Assembly (NCBI RefSeq): GCF_027107535.1
Contig: NZ_CP114283.1
Coordinates: 5,456,001 to 5,520,000 of the forward strand
Direction: 5' to 3'
DNA from: Streptomyces aurantiacus
GTDB lineage: Bacteria > Actinomycetota > Actinomycetes > Streptomycetales > Streptomycetaceae
DNA length: 64,000 bases
Shown: positions 44,727 to 54,062 of the stretch, in pieces
Position numbering within the stretch: position 1 is the first letter of the stretch
How the letters are laid out: each line of letters begins with the position of its first letter
Position numbers and translations under genes: made by a program
The notes under the pieces: model-generated
What the model was told of the DNA's origin: nothing
Databases searched by the model: none
The model's input: only the letters and a program-made list of their open reading frames with translations

Positions 44727-45532
44727 CAGGTCCCCCTTTCCTGCTTGGGGTTCTGCAGCATCGCCGAGTAGCCGCGCTCCAGCGGGCTGTCGCCCACGTG
44801 CTCGGGGCCGCCCGCCGAGGCCAGCTCGTCCGGTGGGCCCTGGAAGACCAACCGGCCCTCGGCAAACAGCACCACGTCGGTGCACGCGGCGGCGACATCC
44901 TCCACCAGATGGGTCGAGACGAGCACGCAGGTGTCCGCGCCCAACTCCTGCAGCAGCTCGCGAAATCGAAGCCGCTGCGCCGGGTCCAGACCGACCGTCG
45001 GCTCGTCCAGCAGCAGGATCGAGGGGTCGTTGACAATGGCCTGGGCGATGCCGACGCGCCGCACCATGCCGCCCGACAGGGCCTTCATCCGCTCATCGGC
45101 GCGGTCCGCCAGGCCGACCCGCTCCACGGCCCGCTGGACCGCCCCGGGGATGTCCGCCTTGGGCACCTCCTTCAGCCACGCCATGTACTCGACGAACTCG
45201 CGCACCGTGAAGCGCTTGTAGTAGCCGAACTCCTGCGGCAGGTAGCCGATCCGCCGGCGCAGCGCACGGTGCTCGCCCATGCCGCCCGCGGACTGGCCGA
45301 GCAGCTCCAAAGTTCCTTCAGTCGGGCGCAGTACGGTGGCCAGAGCCCTGATGAGGGTGGTCTTGCCCGCTCCGTTGGGGCCGAGCAGACCGTGTACGCC
45401 GGTGCCGAGCTTCAGATCGAGCCCGTCGACCGCCATCCGTTTGCGCCCGACCCTGACTCGCAGCCCGGTGGCCTGGATCTGCCAGGCGTATGTCGTCGGC
45501 GCGAGGTCGGCCGCGCTCACCGCGGTCTTCAT
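44723..45532 (-). CDS. ABC transporter ATP-binding protein
   Basis: 269 residues with complete ATPase motifs: Walker A GPNGAGKTT, Q-loop YLPQEFGYY, signature LSGGMVRRV, Walker B ILLLDEPTVGLDP, H-loop STHLVED. The RFTVREFVEYMAWLKEVPK stretch places it with ABC-2 exporters of the bacitracin/daunorubicin-resistance kind. GAAGGA precedes ATG 45532. It follows the anti-sigma gene by 32 bases and overlaps the permease start. Confidence 0.93.
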   Translation of the reverse strand: MKTAVSAADLAPTTYAWQIQATGLRVRVGRKRMAVDGLDLKLGTGVHGLLGPNGAGKTTLIRALATVLRPTEGTLELLGQSAGGMGEHRALRRRIGYLPQEFGYYKRFTVREFVEYMAWLKEVPKADIPGAVQRAVERVGLADRADERMKALSGGMVRRVGIAQAIVNDPSILLLDEPTVGLDPAQRLRFRELLQELGADTCVLVSTHLVEDVAAACTDVVLFAEGRLVFQGPPDELASAGGPEHVGDSPLERGYSAMLQNPKQERGTW

Positions 45533-45564
45533 GTGATGGTCCTTCCGAGGGTCGTTTCCAGTGG

Positions 45565-46383
45565 TCAACGGTGAGCTCCCAGCACGGAGTACGCGCCCCT
45601 GCGGGCGACCAGGACACCGATGCCGAGCGCGAGGACCAGTCCCCACGCGGGCAGAGCGCTCGTCTGAAGGGCGAAGGTCGTACGGCTGGTGGCGACGGTC
45701 GGCGCCACGACGACGACGGCCCACAGCGCGACCAGCGCGGCGGCGGCACGTGGCACGCCGACGACACCACCGAGCGCCAGGGTCGTCGCGGTGAACGCCA
45801 GACAGGGCAGCAGCCACTGAGCCGCCGTCACCCCCGTCGCCCACCCGCCCACCAGCAGCGCGGGGACGGCCACGGCGAGCACGGACGTGGTGCGCCGCAG
45901 CACCAGGTACAGACCCGCCCTTGGCGCGGAGACCGTGAGTTCGTACGCCGGGTCCAGGCCGCGTGACCAGGACGCCGCGACGCCGAGCACGGGCAGAACC
46001 GGGGCGAGCAGCAGCACCAGGGACACCTCACCGGAGCCCGTGCCGAACAGATCGAAGAGAAGCGCAAGCAGGGTCACGCTCACGACCATCGCCAGCCACG
46101 GCGTCATCGTGGGCGTCAGCCAACTGGACAACCGGGCCGCCCAGCGCCGTCGGTGCGGCATCGTGGTGGTGGCCGCCAGCTGCGGTCCGAGGTCGGACCA
46201 CACGGTGTCGACCAGCGCCGCCACGGCGGGCGCCCGCACCTCGACGGCGGCCGAAAGCCGGTCACGGCACACCCGGCACGCCTCCAGATGGGCCTCCAGG
46301 GCCCACACCTCGTCGGCGGCGATGTCCGTGTCACCGCGCGCGTAACCGTCGATGATCCGCATCGACGCGTGCTCCACGCTCAT
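45565..46383 (-). CDS. Membrane anti-sigma factor with zinc-finger (ZAS) domain
   Basis: 272 residues. The cytoplasmic N-terminus holds the zinc anti-sigma motif H-x3-C-x2-C (His32, Cys36, Cys39 in AHLEACRVCRDRL), followed by six or so membrane helices (about 95-265). It should hold the cognate sigma factor inactive at the membrane. Polytopic anti-sigma factors are less common than single-span ones. Its ATG overlaps the sigma stop (ATGA). Confidence 0.88.
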   Translation of the reverse strand: MSVEHASMRIIDGYARGDTDIAADEVWALEAHLEACRVCRDRLSAAVEVRAPAVAALVDTVWSDLGPQLAATTTMPHRRRWAARLSSWLTPTMTPWLAMVVSVTLLALLFDLFGTGSGEVSLVLLLAPVLPVLGVAASWSRGLDPAYELTVSAPRAGLYLVLRRTTSVLAVAVPALLVGGWATGVTAAQWLLPCLAFTATTLALGGVVGVPRAAAALVALWAVVVVAPTVATSRTTFALQTSALPAWGLVLALGIGVLVARRGAYSVLGAHR

Positions 46384-46940
46384 GTCAGCGCCTCCCGCAT
46401 CGCGATCCGGGCCCGGCGGGCACGGGTCTTGACCGTTCCCTCGGGCAGCCCGAGCAGGACCGCGGTCTCCCGAACCGTCAATCCGTCGAGCACCATGGCC
46501 TGCAGTACCTCTCTGAGTTCCGGCGCGAGGCGCCGCAGCGCGTCCCCGACGTCACCGCCGACGCTCGCCGCGAGCGCTTCCTCCTCGGCGGCGGGCGCCA
46601 CGGGCTGCGGGGCAGCCGCGAGCGGCGGCTCCGCATGGTGCGCCCGGCGCCGGAAGGCGTCGACGAGGCGGCGTGCCGCGATCGTCCACAGCCAGCCGAC
46701 GGCCGTCCCGCCTGCCGCCGCCCCGGCGAACGCACCAGCCGCGCGCCACACCGCCAGGTACGTCTCCTGCATGACCTCGGCGACGACCTGCTCGTCCGCG
46801 CAGCGGCGGCGCAGCCGCACCGCCATCCACGGCGACGTACGCCGGTACAACTCCTCGAACGCGCCGCGGTCGCCCCTGGCCACCAGCCGGACGAGGTTCT
46901 CCTCGTCCAGTTCATGCGGCGCTGTCCTCACTCGTCTCAC
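46380..46940 (-). CDS. ECF-type RNA polymerase sigma factor
   Basis: About 186 residues. Region 2: AFEELYRRTSPWMAVRLRRR then QVVAEVMQETYLAVWRAA; region 4: LRRLAPELREVLQAMVLDGL, TVRETAVLLGLPEGTVKTRA. A Gly/Ala-rich linker lies between. First gene of a five-gene operon with its anti-sigma factor and an ABC-2 exporter. Start uncertain: GTGs at 46946, 46940 and 46931 are in frame and none has a strong ribosome binding site. Targets unknown; autoregulation is usual. Confidence 0.88.
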   Translation of the reverse strand: MRRVRTAPHELDEENLVRLVARGDRGAFEELYRRTSPWMAVRLRRRCADEQVVAEVMQETYLAVWRAAGAFAGAAAGGTAVGWLWTIAARRLVDAFRRRAHHAEPPLAAAPQPVAPAAEEEALAASVGGDVGDALRRLAPELREVLQAMVLDGLTVRETAVLLGLPEGTVKTRARRARIAMREALT

Positions 46941-47310
46941 ACCCACAAGACGCCGAGCGCCGGCGACAGGTTTTCTCTCCGGAGTGATCCCCGTCACACT
47001 GGCATGTCGGACACCGGTGACGACCGGAGCGTGCACGCCCTCGCGACAACAAGGACCAGGCCGACCACTGGGGCAACGTCGCGCCGCGCGGACCATCCGC
47101 CTACAAGGGAACTCCAGAGGCGTGGCCGGCTCGCCGCCCAGGAGCAGTCACCGGGCTCAGGTCGACAGACCGACTGCGGTGCGGCCGAGTTCGAGGCGGA
47201 CACAGAACGCGACGCCGGGCGGTCTGCGCGACAGCGATCGAGGGTCGACCGACCTTGCCCCGACCCTCACGAGGGTTCACGTCCATGAATAATGATCAAG
47301 TACGCGTCTA
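46941..47310. other. Intergenic region, no gene seen
   Basis: Lies between the divergent sigma operon and pectate lyase gene. No convincing frame. Confidence 0.4.
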
Positions 47311-47359
47311 TTGACGCGTCCACGGCAAGAGTTCTAGCTTCCTATGGAAAGCGCTTGCC
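47311..47359 (+). promoter_or_regulatory. Pectate lyase promoter with LacI-type operator
   Basis: TTGACG (47311-47316), 18-base spacer and TAGCTT (47335-47340) form a good vegetative promoter. Directly over the expected start, 47346-47359 reads GGAAAGCGCTTGCC, an imperfect palindrome centred on CG, the shape of LacI-family operators. Control by a pectin- or uronate-responsive LacI-type repressor is likely, though its gene is not in the window. Confidence 0.65.
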
Positions 47360-47528
47360 CGCAGCTCGCGCGGGCGGAACCGGCAACCCGATCCACAGCG
47401 AGCAGCGCACTCACTTGTGAGCCGGCGGACGACCGGCCCAGTAATAGGTCGGCAGCCCCTACGGCCTGCCGAAAGGACCACCGATGTAGCAGCAGACCCA
47501 GCATTCGAAGACGAATGGGGAGGCAAGA

Positions 47529-48632
47529 ATGAGGCGACCAGTCGCACTCCGACTCTATGCGGCGCTGGCCACGATGGCTGTCGCGGCCACGACCGGCGCG
47601 GTTCTGCAGATACCCGAAGCATCCGCAGCCGCCGGGAGCACCAGCGGCTACGCGACCCAGAACGGCGGCACCACCGGCGGCGCGGGCGGTCAGACGGTAC
47701 GGGCCACCACGGGAACCGCGATCCACGCGGCCCTGTGCGGCCGGGCCAGCAGCAGCACCCCGATCACCATCGAGGTGCAGGGCACCATCAACCACGGCAA
47801 CACCAGCAAGGTGTCGGGCGCCAGCTGCAACACCGCCGCCGGCGTGATCGAGCTCAAGGGCATCAGCAACGTCACGATCATCGGAGTCGGCAGCGGCGCT
47901 GTCTTCGACCAGTTGGGCATCCACATACGTGAAGCCCGCAACATCATCATCCAGAACGTGACCGTCCGGAACGTCAAGAAGTCCGGCTCCCCCACCTCCA
48001 ACGGCGGTGACGCCATCGGCATGGAGCGCAACGTCCGCAACGTCTGGGTCGATCACACCACCCTGGAGGCGTCGGGCGGCGAGTCCGAGGGATACGACGG
48101 TCTCTTCGACATGAAGGACAACACCCAGTACGTCACCCTCTCCTACAGCACCCTGCGCAACTCCGGCCGCGGTGGCCTCGTCGGGTCGAGTGAAAGTGAC
48201 GTCTCGAACAGCTTCATCACCTACCACCACAACCGGTACGAGAACATCGACTCCCGCGCACCCCTGCTGCGTGGCGGCACAGCCCACATGTACAACAACC
48301 ACTACGTGAAACTCAACGAGTCCGGCATCAACTCCCGCGCCGGAGCCCGCGCCAAGGTGGACAACAACTACTTCGAGGACTCCAAGGACGTCCTGGGCAC
48401 CTTCTACACCGATGCGGCCGGCTACTGGCAGGTCAGCGGCAACACCTTCGACAACGTCACCTGGTCCGCGCCCAGTCAGGAGAACCGGCCCGCGGGCCCC
48501 AACCCGCAGTCCAACACCACCGTCAGCATCCCCTACTCCTACAGCCTCGACACGGCCAGTTGCGTGCCGAGCATCGTGAGCCGGACGGCCGGCGCCAACA
48601 AGGGCCTGCTGGTGTCGGACGGCAGGTGCTAG
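47529..48632 (+). CDS. Secreted pectate lyase (polysaccharide lyase family 1)
   Basis: 367 residues. Signal peptide to about residue 33 (ASAAAG). The rest is the right-handed parallel beta-helix of PL1: NVTIIGVGSGAVFDQLGIHI, NIIIQNVTVRNV, NVWVDHTTL, GLFDMKDNTQYVTLSYS and the HHNRYENIDSRAPLLRGG segment with the catalytic Arg and calcium-binding acids. It cleaves polygalacturonate by beta-elimination with Ca2+. GGAGG precedes ATG 47529. Expression is probably controlled through the LacI-type site upstream. Confidence 0.92.
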   Translation: MRRPVALRLYAALATMAVAATTGAVLQIPEASAAAGSTSGYATQNGGTTGGAGGQTVRATTGTAIHAALCGRASSSTPITIEVQGTINHGNTSKVSGASCNTAAGVIELKGISNVTIIGVGSGAVFDQLGIHIREARNIIIQNVTVRNVKKSGSPTSNGGDAIGMERNVRNVWVDHTTLEASGGESEGYDGLFDMKDNTQYVTLSYSTLRNSGRGGLVGSSESDVSNSFITYHHNRYENIDSRAPLLRGGTAHMYNNHYVKLNESGINSRAGARAKVDNNYFEDSKDVLGTFYTDAAGYWQVSGNTFDNVTWSAPSQENRPAGPNPQSNTTVSIPYSYSLDTASCVPSIVSRTAGANKGLLVSDGRC

Positions 48633-48707
48633 CAGGGCCGGCGGCCGGGGGAATCAGCAACTTCGCCATGCTGCCAGGCCGATGAACCGCGTGCGAGGAT
48701 GACGCCC

Positions 48708-50243
48708 GTGACCAATTCGTCTTCCTCGCCTGCCGCCGAGGACGCGACGCACAGCTCCGGCCTGGGTCCCCGTGTCGCTGCCGTGCTTGTGTTCGGGTCC
48801 TCGGCCGCAGTCCTGGTGGTCGAGATCGTCGCTCTGCGGCTGCTGGCTCCCTATCTCGGTCTCACCCTTGAGACCAGCACGACGGTGATCGGCATCGCGC
48901 TCACCGCGATCGCTGCCGGCTCCTGGCTGGGTGGACGTGTCGCCGACCTGGTCGACCCACGGCGGCTCATCGGCCCTTCGCTCGGAGTGTCAGGAGCGGT
49001 GGTGGCGCTGACCCCGGCCGTGCTGCGCGCCGCCGCGGAGTTGGCTCCCGTGCTGCTCCTGTTGATCGCATCGCTGACGATCCTCGTGCCGGGGGCGCTG
49101 CTCGCCGCGGTGACGCCGATCGTGACCAAGCTGCGTCTCACCAGCCTCGCCGAGACCGGAACGGTGGTCGGCCGGCTGTCCGGCGTCGGCACCGTCGGCG
49201 CCATCTTCGGCACCGTCCTCACCGGTTTCGTCCTCGTATCGCGCTTGCCGGTCAGTGGCATTCTGATCGGCCTCGGAGCACTGCTGGTGGTCGGCGCGGT
49301 ACTGGTCGAGTGGCGAACACGCCGGTGGAGCGGCACTCCTGCCCTCACACTCGTCGTCGTCGCCGGCGGCCTCGCCACCGCGGTCGCGCCCGGCAACTGC
49401 GACACCGAGACCAAGTACCACTGCGCACAGGTCGTCACAGACCCCGACCGGGACAGCGGGCGCACACTCATCCTGGACGGTTTGAGGCACTCCTACGTCG
49501 ACGTCGACGACCCGACCTTCCTGGAATTCGAGTACGTGCGCGCCCTCGCGTCGGTGGTCGACGCCTCCTTTCCCGAGGGTGAGCCGCTTGTCGCGCACCA
49601 CCTCGGCGGCGGCGGTCTCACCTTTCCCCGCTACCTCTCGGCCACGCGGCCCGGGACGCGCAGCCTGGTGTCCGAGATCGACAGCGGGGTTGTGCGCGTC
49701 AACCGCGACCGGCTCGGCCTGCGGATGGAATCAGGCATCGACGTACGCGTTGAGGACGGCAGGCTCGGCCTGCGGCGACTGGACGCCGACAGCCGTGACC
49801 TTGTCGTCGGCGACGCATTCGGAGGCGTCAGCGTCCCGTGGCATCTCACTACGTCGGAAGCGATGAGCGACGTACGGCGAGTACTCGACGAGGACGGTTT
49901 GTACGTCGCCAACCTCATCGATCACGGTGAGATGGCCTTCGCACGGGCCGAGGTGGCCACCCTCGGCGAGATCTTCGAGCACGTGGCCCTCATCGGCCGG
50001 CCCGCCGATATCGGCCTCGATCCGACCGCGACCGCCGAGGGCGGCAATCTGGTGGTACTCGCCTCCGACCGACCGGTCGATCTACGTGCGACGCAGGAAG
50101 AGCTCAACGCCCGGCAACCCGGCTGGAAGACCACCACGGGCGACGACCTCAGCGACTGGATCGACGGTGCCCAACCACTCACCGACGACTACGCTCCCGT
50201 CGACCAACTGCTACAACCCTCCAGCCCACGCGGCACCCAGTGA
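48708..50243 (+). CDS. Fused membrane/spermidine-synthase-like protein
   Basis: 511 residues. N-terminal half has about seven membrane helices (AAVLVVEIVALRLLAPYLGL, TVIGIALTAIAAGSWLGGR, VGTVGAIFGTVLTGFVLVSR), the pattern of the spermidine-synthase-associated membrane domain. C-terminal half (about 240-500) is a spermidine-synthase-like methyltransferase fold: HHLGGGGLTFPRYLSATRPG, SLVSEIDSGVVRVNRDRLGL, VVGDAFGGVSVPWHLTTSEA. The usual catalytic Asp context is altered, so true polyamine synthesis is doubtful. GTG 48708 has GAGGA 8 bases upstream; ATG 48699 is the alternative. Confidence 0.83.
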   Translation: MTNSSSSPAAEDATHSSGLGPRVAAVLVFGSSAAVLVVEIVALRLLAPYLGLTLETSTTVIGIALTAIAAGSWLGGRVADLVDPRRLIGPSLGVSGAVVALTPAVLRAAAELAPVLLLLIASLTILVPGALLAAVTPIVTKLRLTSLAETGTVVGRLSGVGTVGAIFGTVLTGFVLVSRLPVSGILIGLGALLVVGAVLVEWRTRRWSGTPALTLVVVAGGLATAVAPGNCDTETKYHCAQVVTDPDRDSGRTLILDGLRHSYVDVDDPTFLEFEYVRALASVVDASFPEGEPLVAHHLGGGGLTFPRYLSATRPGTRSLVSEIDSGVVRVNRDRLGLRMESGIDVRVEDGRLGLRRLDADSRDLVVGDAFGGVSVPWHLTTSEAMSDVRRVLDEDGLYVANLIDHGEMAFARAEVATLGEIFEHVALIGRPADIGLDPTATAEGGNLVVLASDRPVDLRATQEELNARQPGWKTTTGDDLSDWIDGAQPLTDDYAPVDQLLQPSSPRGTQ

Positions 50244-50580
50244 CAGGACACACGGCCAAGTCCTGCCTGTCCTTCTGAACAAGCCGGACGTCAGGCGACG
50301 TTCGAACCGAGCAGCGTCGCGGGCGTCGGGCTTCCGGCCCGGTTTCGTGAAGATGTTGCGACCGTACGCCTACATGTCAGGCCCTGCGGCCGTGCGGCCC
50401 GCAGCACTGTGCCACCGCACAGCCGGTGGGGCGCGCCGATGGCCCAGGTCAACGTGTCCGCTCGGGGCACCTGGGCGACGCGCGGCCGACAGCAGACGTC
50501 AGCGGTCTCGAAACGTTGATGGCAGACGCGTTGTCTAGGCTTCTCGGCGGACTGATCAATGTGCGTGTACGGGGGTGTTC
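50244..50580. other. Intergenic region, weak hairpin only
   Basis: Near its left end GACAGGAC and GTCCTG-CCTGTC (50242-50272) can pair with a one-base bulge and may terminate the upstream gene. Nothing else is seen. Confidence 0.35.
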
Positions 50581-51576
50581 ATGTCCGGGTTCTCCAAACT
50601 GTGTCTCGGGCCGCTGGAGAAGGTACCGGTATCTGTCGTGGCACAGCCCGGTGTCACGTTGATGTCGCTCGTCGCGGACACGCTGGGCGGCCGTTCACAG
50701 GGAGTGCACCCCCCTTGGAGGCGCACGATCCGGTCGGCGGTCCCCGCAACCGCAACAGACGTGCTGCGGCCCTTGTTCGCCCGCGAGTACTCGATGGTGC
50801 CCGACTGTCTCACGCCCACAGCGCCCCTGTGGGAGACCGACCTCGCCGTCCAGCTCGAACAGCTGGCAGAGGTCAGCCCTCACCTGCTGCTGCGGGAGCT
50901 GGAGGCGGATTTCGCGGGCACGGTCCCCCGGCAGTGGCGAAGTGTCGTCGACCGGCCGAAAGCGTTCATCACCGCCTACACGGCCATCCTCCGCGCCGCG
51001 TGGGAAGCGTTCGGGCCTGCCTGGACCCAGGCCGGCTCGCTACTGGCGCGGGAGGCCGAGCGGGTGGGGATCGCGGCGGTCAGCAACGCCCTCCCGCCGG
51101 TACTGGCCGGGCTCGGCCACAGGGTCCGCTTCTCCGAGCAGACGCTGTACGTGCCCGATCCGTACCCGGAGACCTTCGAACGCGGCACCCGGCCTGTGGT
51201 GTTGGTGCCCATGGTCTCCGGCAACGGCGCATCGGTGTTCAGCTTCGACCGCCCCGACGCCGTGTGGTTCGGCTACCCGGTGCCCGCGCTGAGCACACTG
51301 TGGACGTCGTTCCGGGAGCCCGACGAGCGCAAGGACTCTCTGCAACTCGTCGTCGGCACCCTACGGGCCGAGATACTGCGCGAGCTGGTACGGCCCTCCA
51401 CCATGGGGCGTCTGGCGAGCACTCTCAGCTGCACGCCCGCGACGATGACGTACCACTGCGGTCAGCTCGAGTCCGCCGGACTCGTCAGCCGCGAACGTCA
51501 GGGACAGCATGTGTGGGTCCGGCGGACGTCCCGGGGCGCGGCCCTCGTCGACCTGTTGACCGGTCGGCACGGATAG
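50581..51576 (+). CDS. ArsR-type winged-helix regulator with large N-terminal domain (DUF5937-like)
   Basis: 331 residues. N-terminal two thirds form an alpha-rich ligand or dimer domain (LEKVPVSVVAQPGVTLMSLV, ILRAAWEAFGPAWTQAGSLL), the pattern of DUF5937-type regulators. The C-terminal 90 residues are a winged helix: TLRAEILRELVRPSTMGRLA then STLSCTPATMTYHCGQLESA, GLVSRERQGQHVWVRR. It probably represses or activates nearby or distant genes; no target is evident. ATG 50581 follows GGGGGTG. Confidence 0.83.
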   Translation: MSGFSKLCLGPLEKVPVSVVAQPGVTLMSLVADTLGGRSQGVHPPWRRTIRSAVPATATDVLRPLFAREYSMVPDCLTPTAPLWETDLAVQLEQLAEVSPHLLLRELEADFAGTVPRQWRSVVDRPKAFITAYTAILRAAWEAFGPAWTQAGSLLAREAERVGIAAVSNALPPVLAGLGHRVRFSEQTLYVPDPYPETFERGTRPVVLVPMVSGNGASVFSFDRPDAVWFGYPVPALSTLWTSFREPDERKDSLQLVVGTLRAEILRELVRPSTMGRLASTLSCTPATMTYHCGQLESAGLVSRERQGQHVWVRRTSRGAALVDLLTGRHG

Positions 51577-51661
51577 TCGTCCTGCTCGGCCGAGGGCTGC
51601 GGCACGGCAACACCCGCACGACCTGCCCCTGCTCTTGAACGTGAGTCCCTGCCCTGGAACG

Positions 51662-52324
51662 TCACGATTCGCGCGGTGCCACCAAACCAGACTCGTAGGC
51701 CATCACCACGAGTTGGGCGCGGTCGCGGGCGTGGAGTTTGGTCATGGCCCGGTTGATGTGGGTCTTCGCGGTGAGCGGACTGATCGCCATGCGGAGGGCG
51801 ATCTGATCATTGGACAAGCCGTGCGCGACCAGGGAGACGGCCTCTCGCTCTCGGCCGGTCAGCTCATCGAGGCCGGTGCCGGCGACGGCGGGAAGCGGTT
51901 GGCTGACGTACCGGTTGATCAACTTGCGGGTGATGGACGGAGCCAGCAGCGCGTCGCCGCGGGCGGCGACGCGCACCGCATGCACAAAGTCGTCCGGCAC
52001 GATGTCCTTGACGAGGAAGCCGGCAGCTCCGGCGCGCAGCGCGTCGAGGACGTACTCGTCCAGGCCGTAGTTGGTGAGGATGACCACATGCACCTGGGCC
52101 AGGGCCGGATCCGCGGCGATGCGCCGTGTGGCCTCGATTCCGTCGACGACCGGCATCTGGATGTCGATCAGCACGATGTCCGGCAAGAACCGTCGGGTGA
52201 GCGCCAGGCCTTCGACGCCGTCAGCGGCCTCCGCCACCACCTCGATGTCGTCTTCGAGGTCGAGGAGTGCACGGAATCCGCTGCGGATCAACGGCTGGTC
52301 GTCGACCAGCAGGACACGGATCAT
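51662..52324 (-). CDS. Response regulator, NarL/LuxR family
   Basis: 220 residues: receiver domain with Asp54 in IVLIDIQMP, Thr in ILTNY and Lys in FLVKD, then a LuxR helix-turn-helix, LTGREREAVSLVAHGLSNDQ and SPLTAKTHINRAMTKLHARD. Its ATG overlaps the kinase stop (ATGA). Typical of small streptomycete pairs that control a neighbouring transporter or membrane gene; the DUF6223-like gene is the nearest candidate. Confidence 0.92.
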   Translation of the reverse strand: MIRVLLVDDQPLIRSGFRALLDLEDDIEVVAEAADGVEGLALTRRFLPDIVLIDIQMPVVDGIEATRRIAADPALAQVHVVILTNYGLDEYVLDALRAGAAGFLVKDIVPDDFVHAVRVAARGDALLAPSITRKLINRYVSQPLPAVAGTGLDELTGREREAVSLVAHGLSNDQIALRMAISPLTAKTHINRAMTKLHARDRAQLVVMAYESGLVAPRES

Positions 52325-53448
52325 GAGATCCGCTCCACGGGGAGTTCGGCCTGGACGGTGAACCCGTGCTCGCTGCGCGGCTGCGCCCGCAGCCGACCGC
52401 CGAGTGCTGTGACGCGTTCACGCATGCCGAGCAGTCCGAGGCCGGGCGTCGCCACCGTGTCCGGCGTGGCCTTGCCGTCGTCATCGACCCGGATGGTCAG
52501 CGAGCCGGTCCGGTAGTCGATGCGGACCGACGCTGTCGCGGCACAGGCATGCCGGGCGACATTGGTCAACGACTCCTGCACGATCCGATAGGCGGTCCGG
52601 CCGACCGCCGCCGGAACATCGGCGCGTTGTCCCTCGATCATCAGCGTCGTCTCAAGGCCGGCCCGGCTCGTCTGCTCCACCAGCTCTGCGATGTGGTCGA
52701 GCCCGCGGGGCGAGGTGACATCGTCGTCCCGCAACGCCTCCAGGGTGGCGCGCAGTTCCCGGGTCGCCTCACGTCCGGCCTCCTGGATCGCCAGGAGAGC
52801 CTCAGGTACGTGTTCGCCCCGTCTGCGGGCCACGTGGACAGCGACTTCCGACTGCACCTTGATGATCGAGATCTGGTGCGTGAGCGAATCGTGCAGCTCC
52901 CGCGCGATGTTCAGCCGCTCCTCATCCGCGCGGCGCTGCGCGGTCGCCTCCCGGGTGCGCTCTGCTTCATCCGCCCGCTGCTCGGCCTGCCGCAGTGCCT
53001 CCCCCGCGGCGAACGCGGCGATCAGCCAAGCGACTTCGAGGACATGACGGGCCTGCGCCAATGCCTCGCCCGCTGGCCCGTCATGGAAGACCAGGGCGGT
53101 GAGGTGAAGCATGACCAGCGCGGTCACGGACGCCGCCGCTGTGAGGGTGCGGTACCCGGCCCGTACCGCGCCGTACACCGCAAGCAGATACGGGACGGAG
53201 AGAACCTCGAAGCCGGCCGCCAGATACCCCACCGCACACAGCGCGGTGACGGCCAGAACGGCTGTCGGCGCGCGGCGACGCGCCACCAGCGCCAGACCCC
53301 CGACTGCCAGCAGCGCGTAGCCGGGCAGGTCGGAGTCCCTGCCGGGAGATCCTCCGGACAGCCCTGTCCCGAGCAGCAGCGCGGCCGCGCCGAGAGCGAT
53401 AGCCCAGTCTCTGACCCTGGCCGGGACGCCAAACCATCCATCGTCCAT
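52321..53448 (-). CDS. Sensor histidine kinase, NarL-type (HisKA_3)
   Basis: 375 residues. Four or five membrane helices in the first 150 residues with almost no outside loop, so it probably senses within or near the membrane. Then HisKA_3 motif RELHDSLTHQ with His186, and a short HATPase domain with QESLTNVARHA and the GLGLLGMRERV G-box. Partner is the overlapping response regulator. ATG 53448. Confidence 0.92.
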   Translation of the reverse strand: MDDGWFGVPARVRDWAIALGAAALLLGTGLSGGSPGRDSDLPGYALLAVGGLALVARRRAPTAVLAVTALCAVGYLAAGFEVLSVPYLLAVYGAVRAGYRTLTAAASVTALVMLHLTALVFHDGPAGEALAQARHVLEVAWLIAAFAAGEALRQAEQRADEAERTREATAQRRADEERLNIARELHDSLTHQISIIKVQSEVAVHVARRRGEHVPEALLAIQEAGREATRELRATLEALRDDDVTSPRGLDHIAELVEQTSRAGLETTLMIEGQRADVPAAVGRTAYRIVQESLTNVARHACAATASVRIDYRTGSLTIRVDDDGKATPDTVATPGLGLLGMRERVTALGGRLRAQPRSEHGFTVQAELPVERIS

Positions 53449-53681
53449 GCGCGCACCCTAACCGGCTGTGGCTGTCGGCAAGTCCCGCTCCGGGACGAGT
53501 AGTCGACTACCGCGCCCGCAGTATCCACGTGATGCCTACCGCATCCGCGGCAGGCGCCTGCGCCACCGATGGCAGAGCAAAGTGTCTGCGTCTGCGGGAC
53601 GACGGCCGGTGTGCTCGGCAGACATGCTCAAGTCACATCTTGGCCTTGGAACTGCACTGTACGAAGAGGAAGAAGAGAAGC

Positions 53682-54062
53682 ATGTACGCAGCAGACGTGG
53701 TGACAGCGGCCGCCGAGGGCGGAGCCATCGGTGACGGACGGACCGGAGCGAACCTGGCCCTCGGAGTAGGACTGGTCGGTGTGGCCATCGGCTGGCTGGC
53801 CCTGGCTCGCGCCGCCGACCGCATCAGCAGCGGCAACGCGCGCACGGGCGCCATGTCCGCCATCGCGGCAGGGCTGGCCGGTACGGTCCTCGCGGTCCTG
53901 CACCTGGCCACCTCCAGTGGTGGTCCCGGCACGGGCAATGGGCTCGTCGGAGCCGTCGCGGCCGTCCCGTTGGGGCTGATCGCCGTCGTTCTCGGTCGCC
54001 GGGCGCTGACTCGCTGCCGCACCGAGCCGAGCGGCGAACCGACCAAGAGGCTGACCGGCTGA
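53682..54062 (+). CDS. Small membrane protein (DUF6223-like)
   Basis: 126 residues with three membrane helices (ANLALGVGLVGVAIGWLALA, AMSAIAAGLAGTVLAVLHLA, GLVGAVAAVPLGLIAVVLG) and a polar tail. Matches the pattern of the DUF6223 family, which often lies beside NarL-type two-component pairs in Streptomyces. A purine-rich leader, AGAGGAAGAAGAGAAG, precedes the ATG. Divergent from the kinase/regulator pair across 230 bases with no other gene. Confidence 0.75.
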   Translation: MYAADVVTAAAEGGAIGDGRTGANLALGVGLVGVAIGWLALARAADRISSGNARTGAMSAIAAGLAGTVLAVLHLATSSGGPGTGNGLVGAVAAVPLGLIAVVLGRRALTRCRTEPSGEPTKRLTG

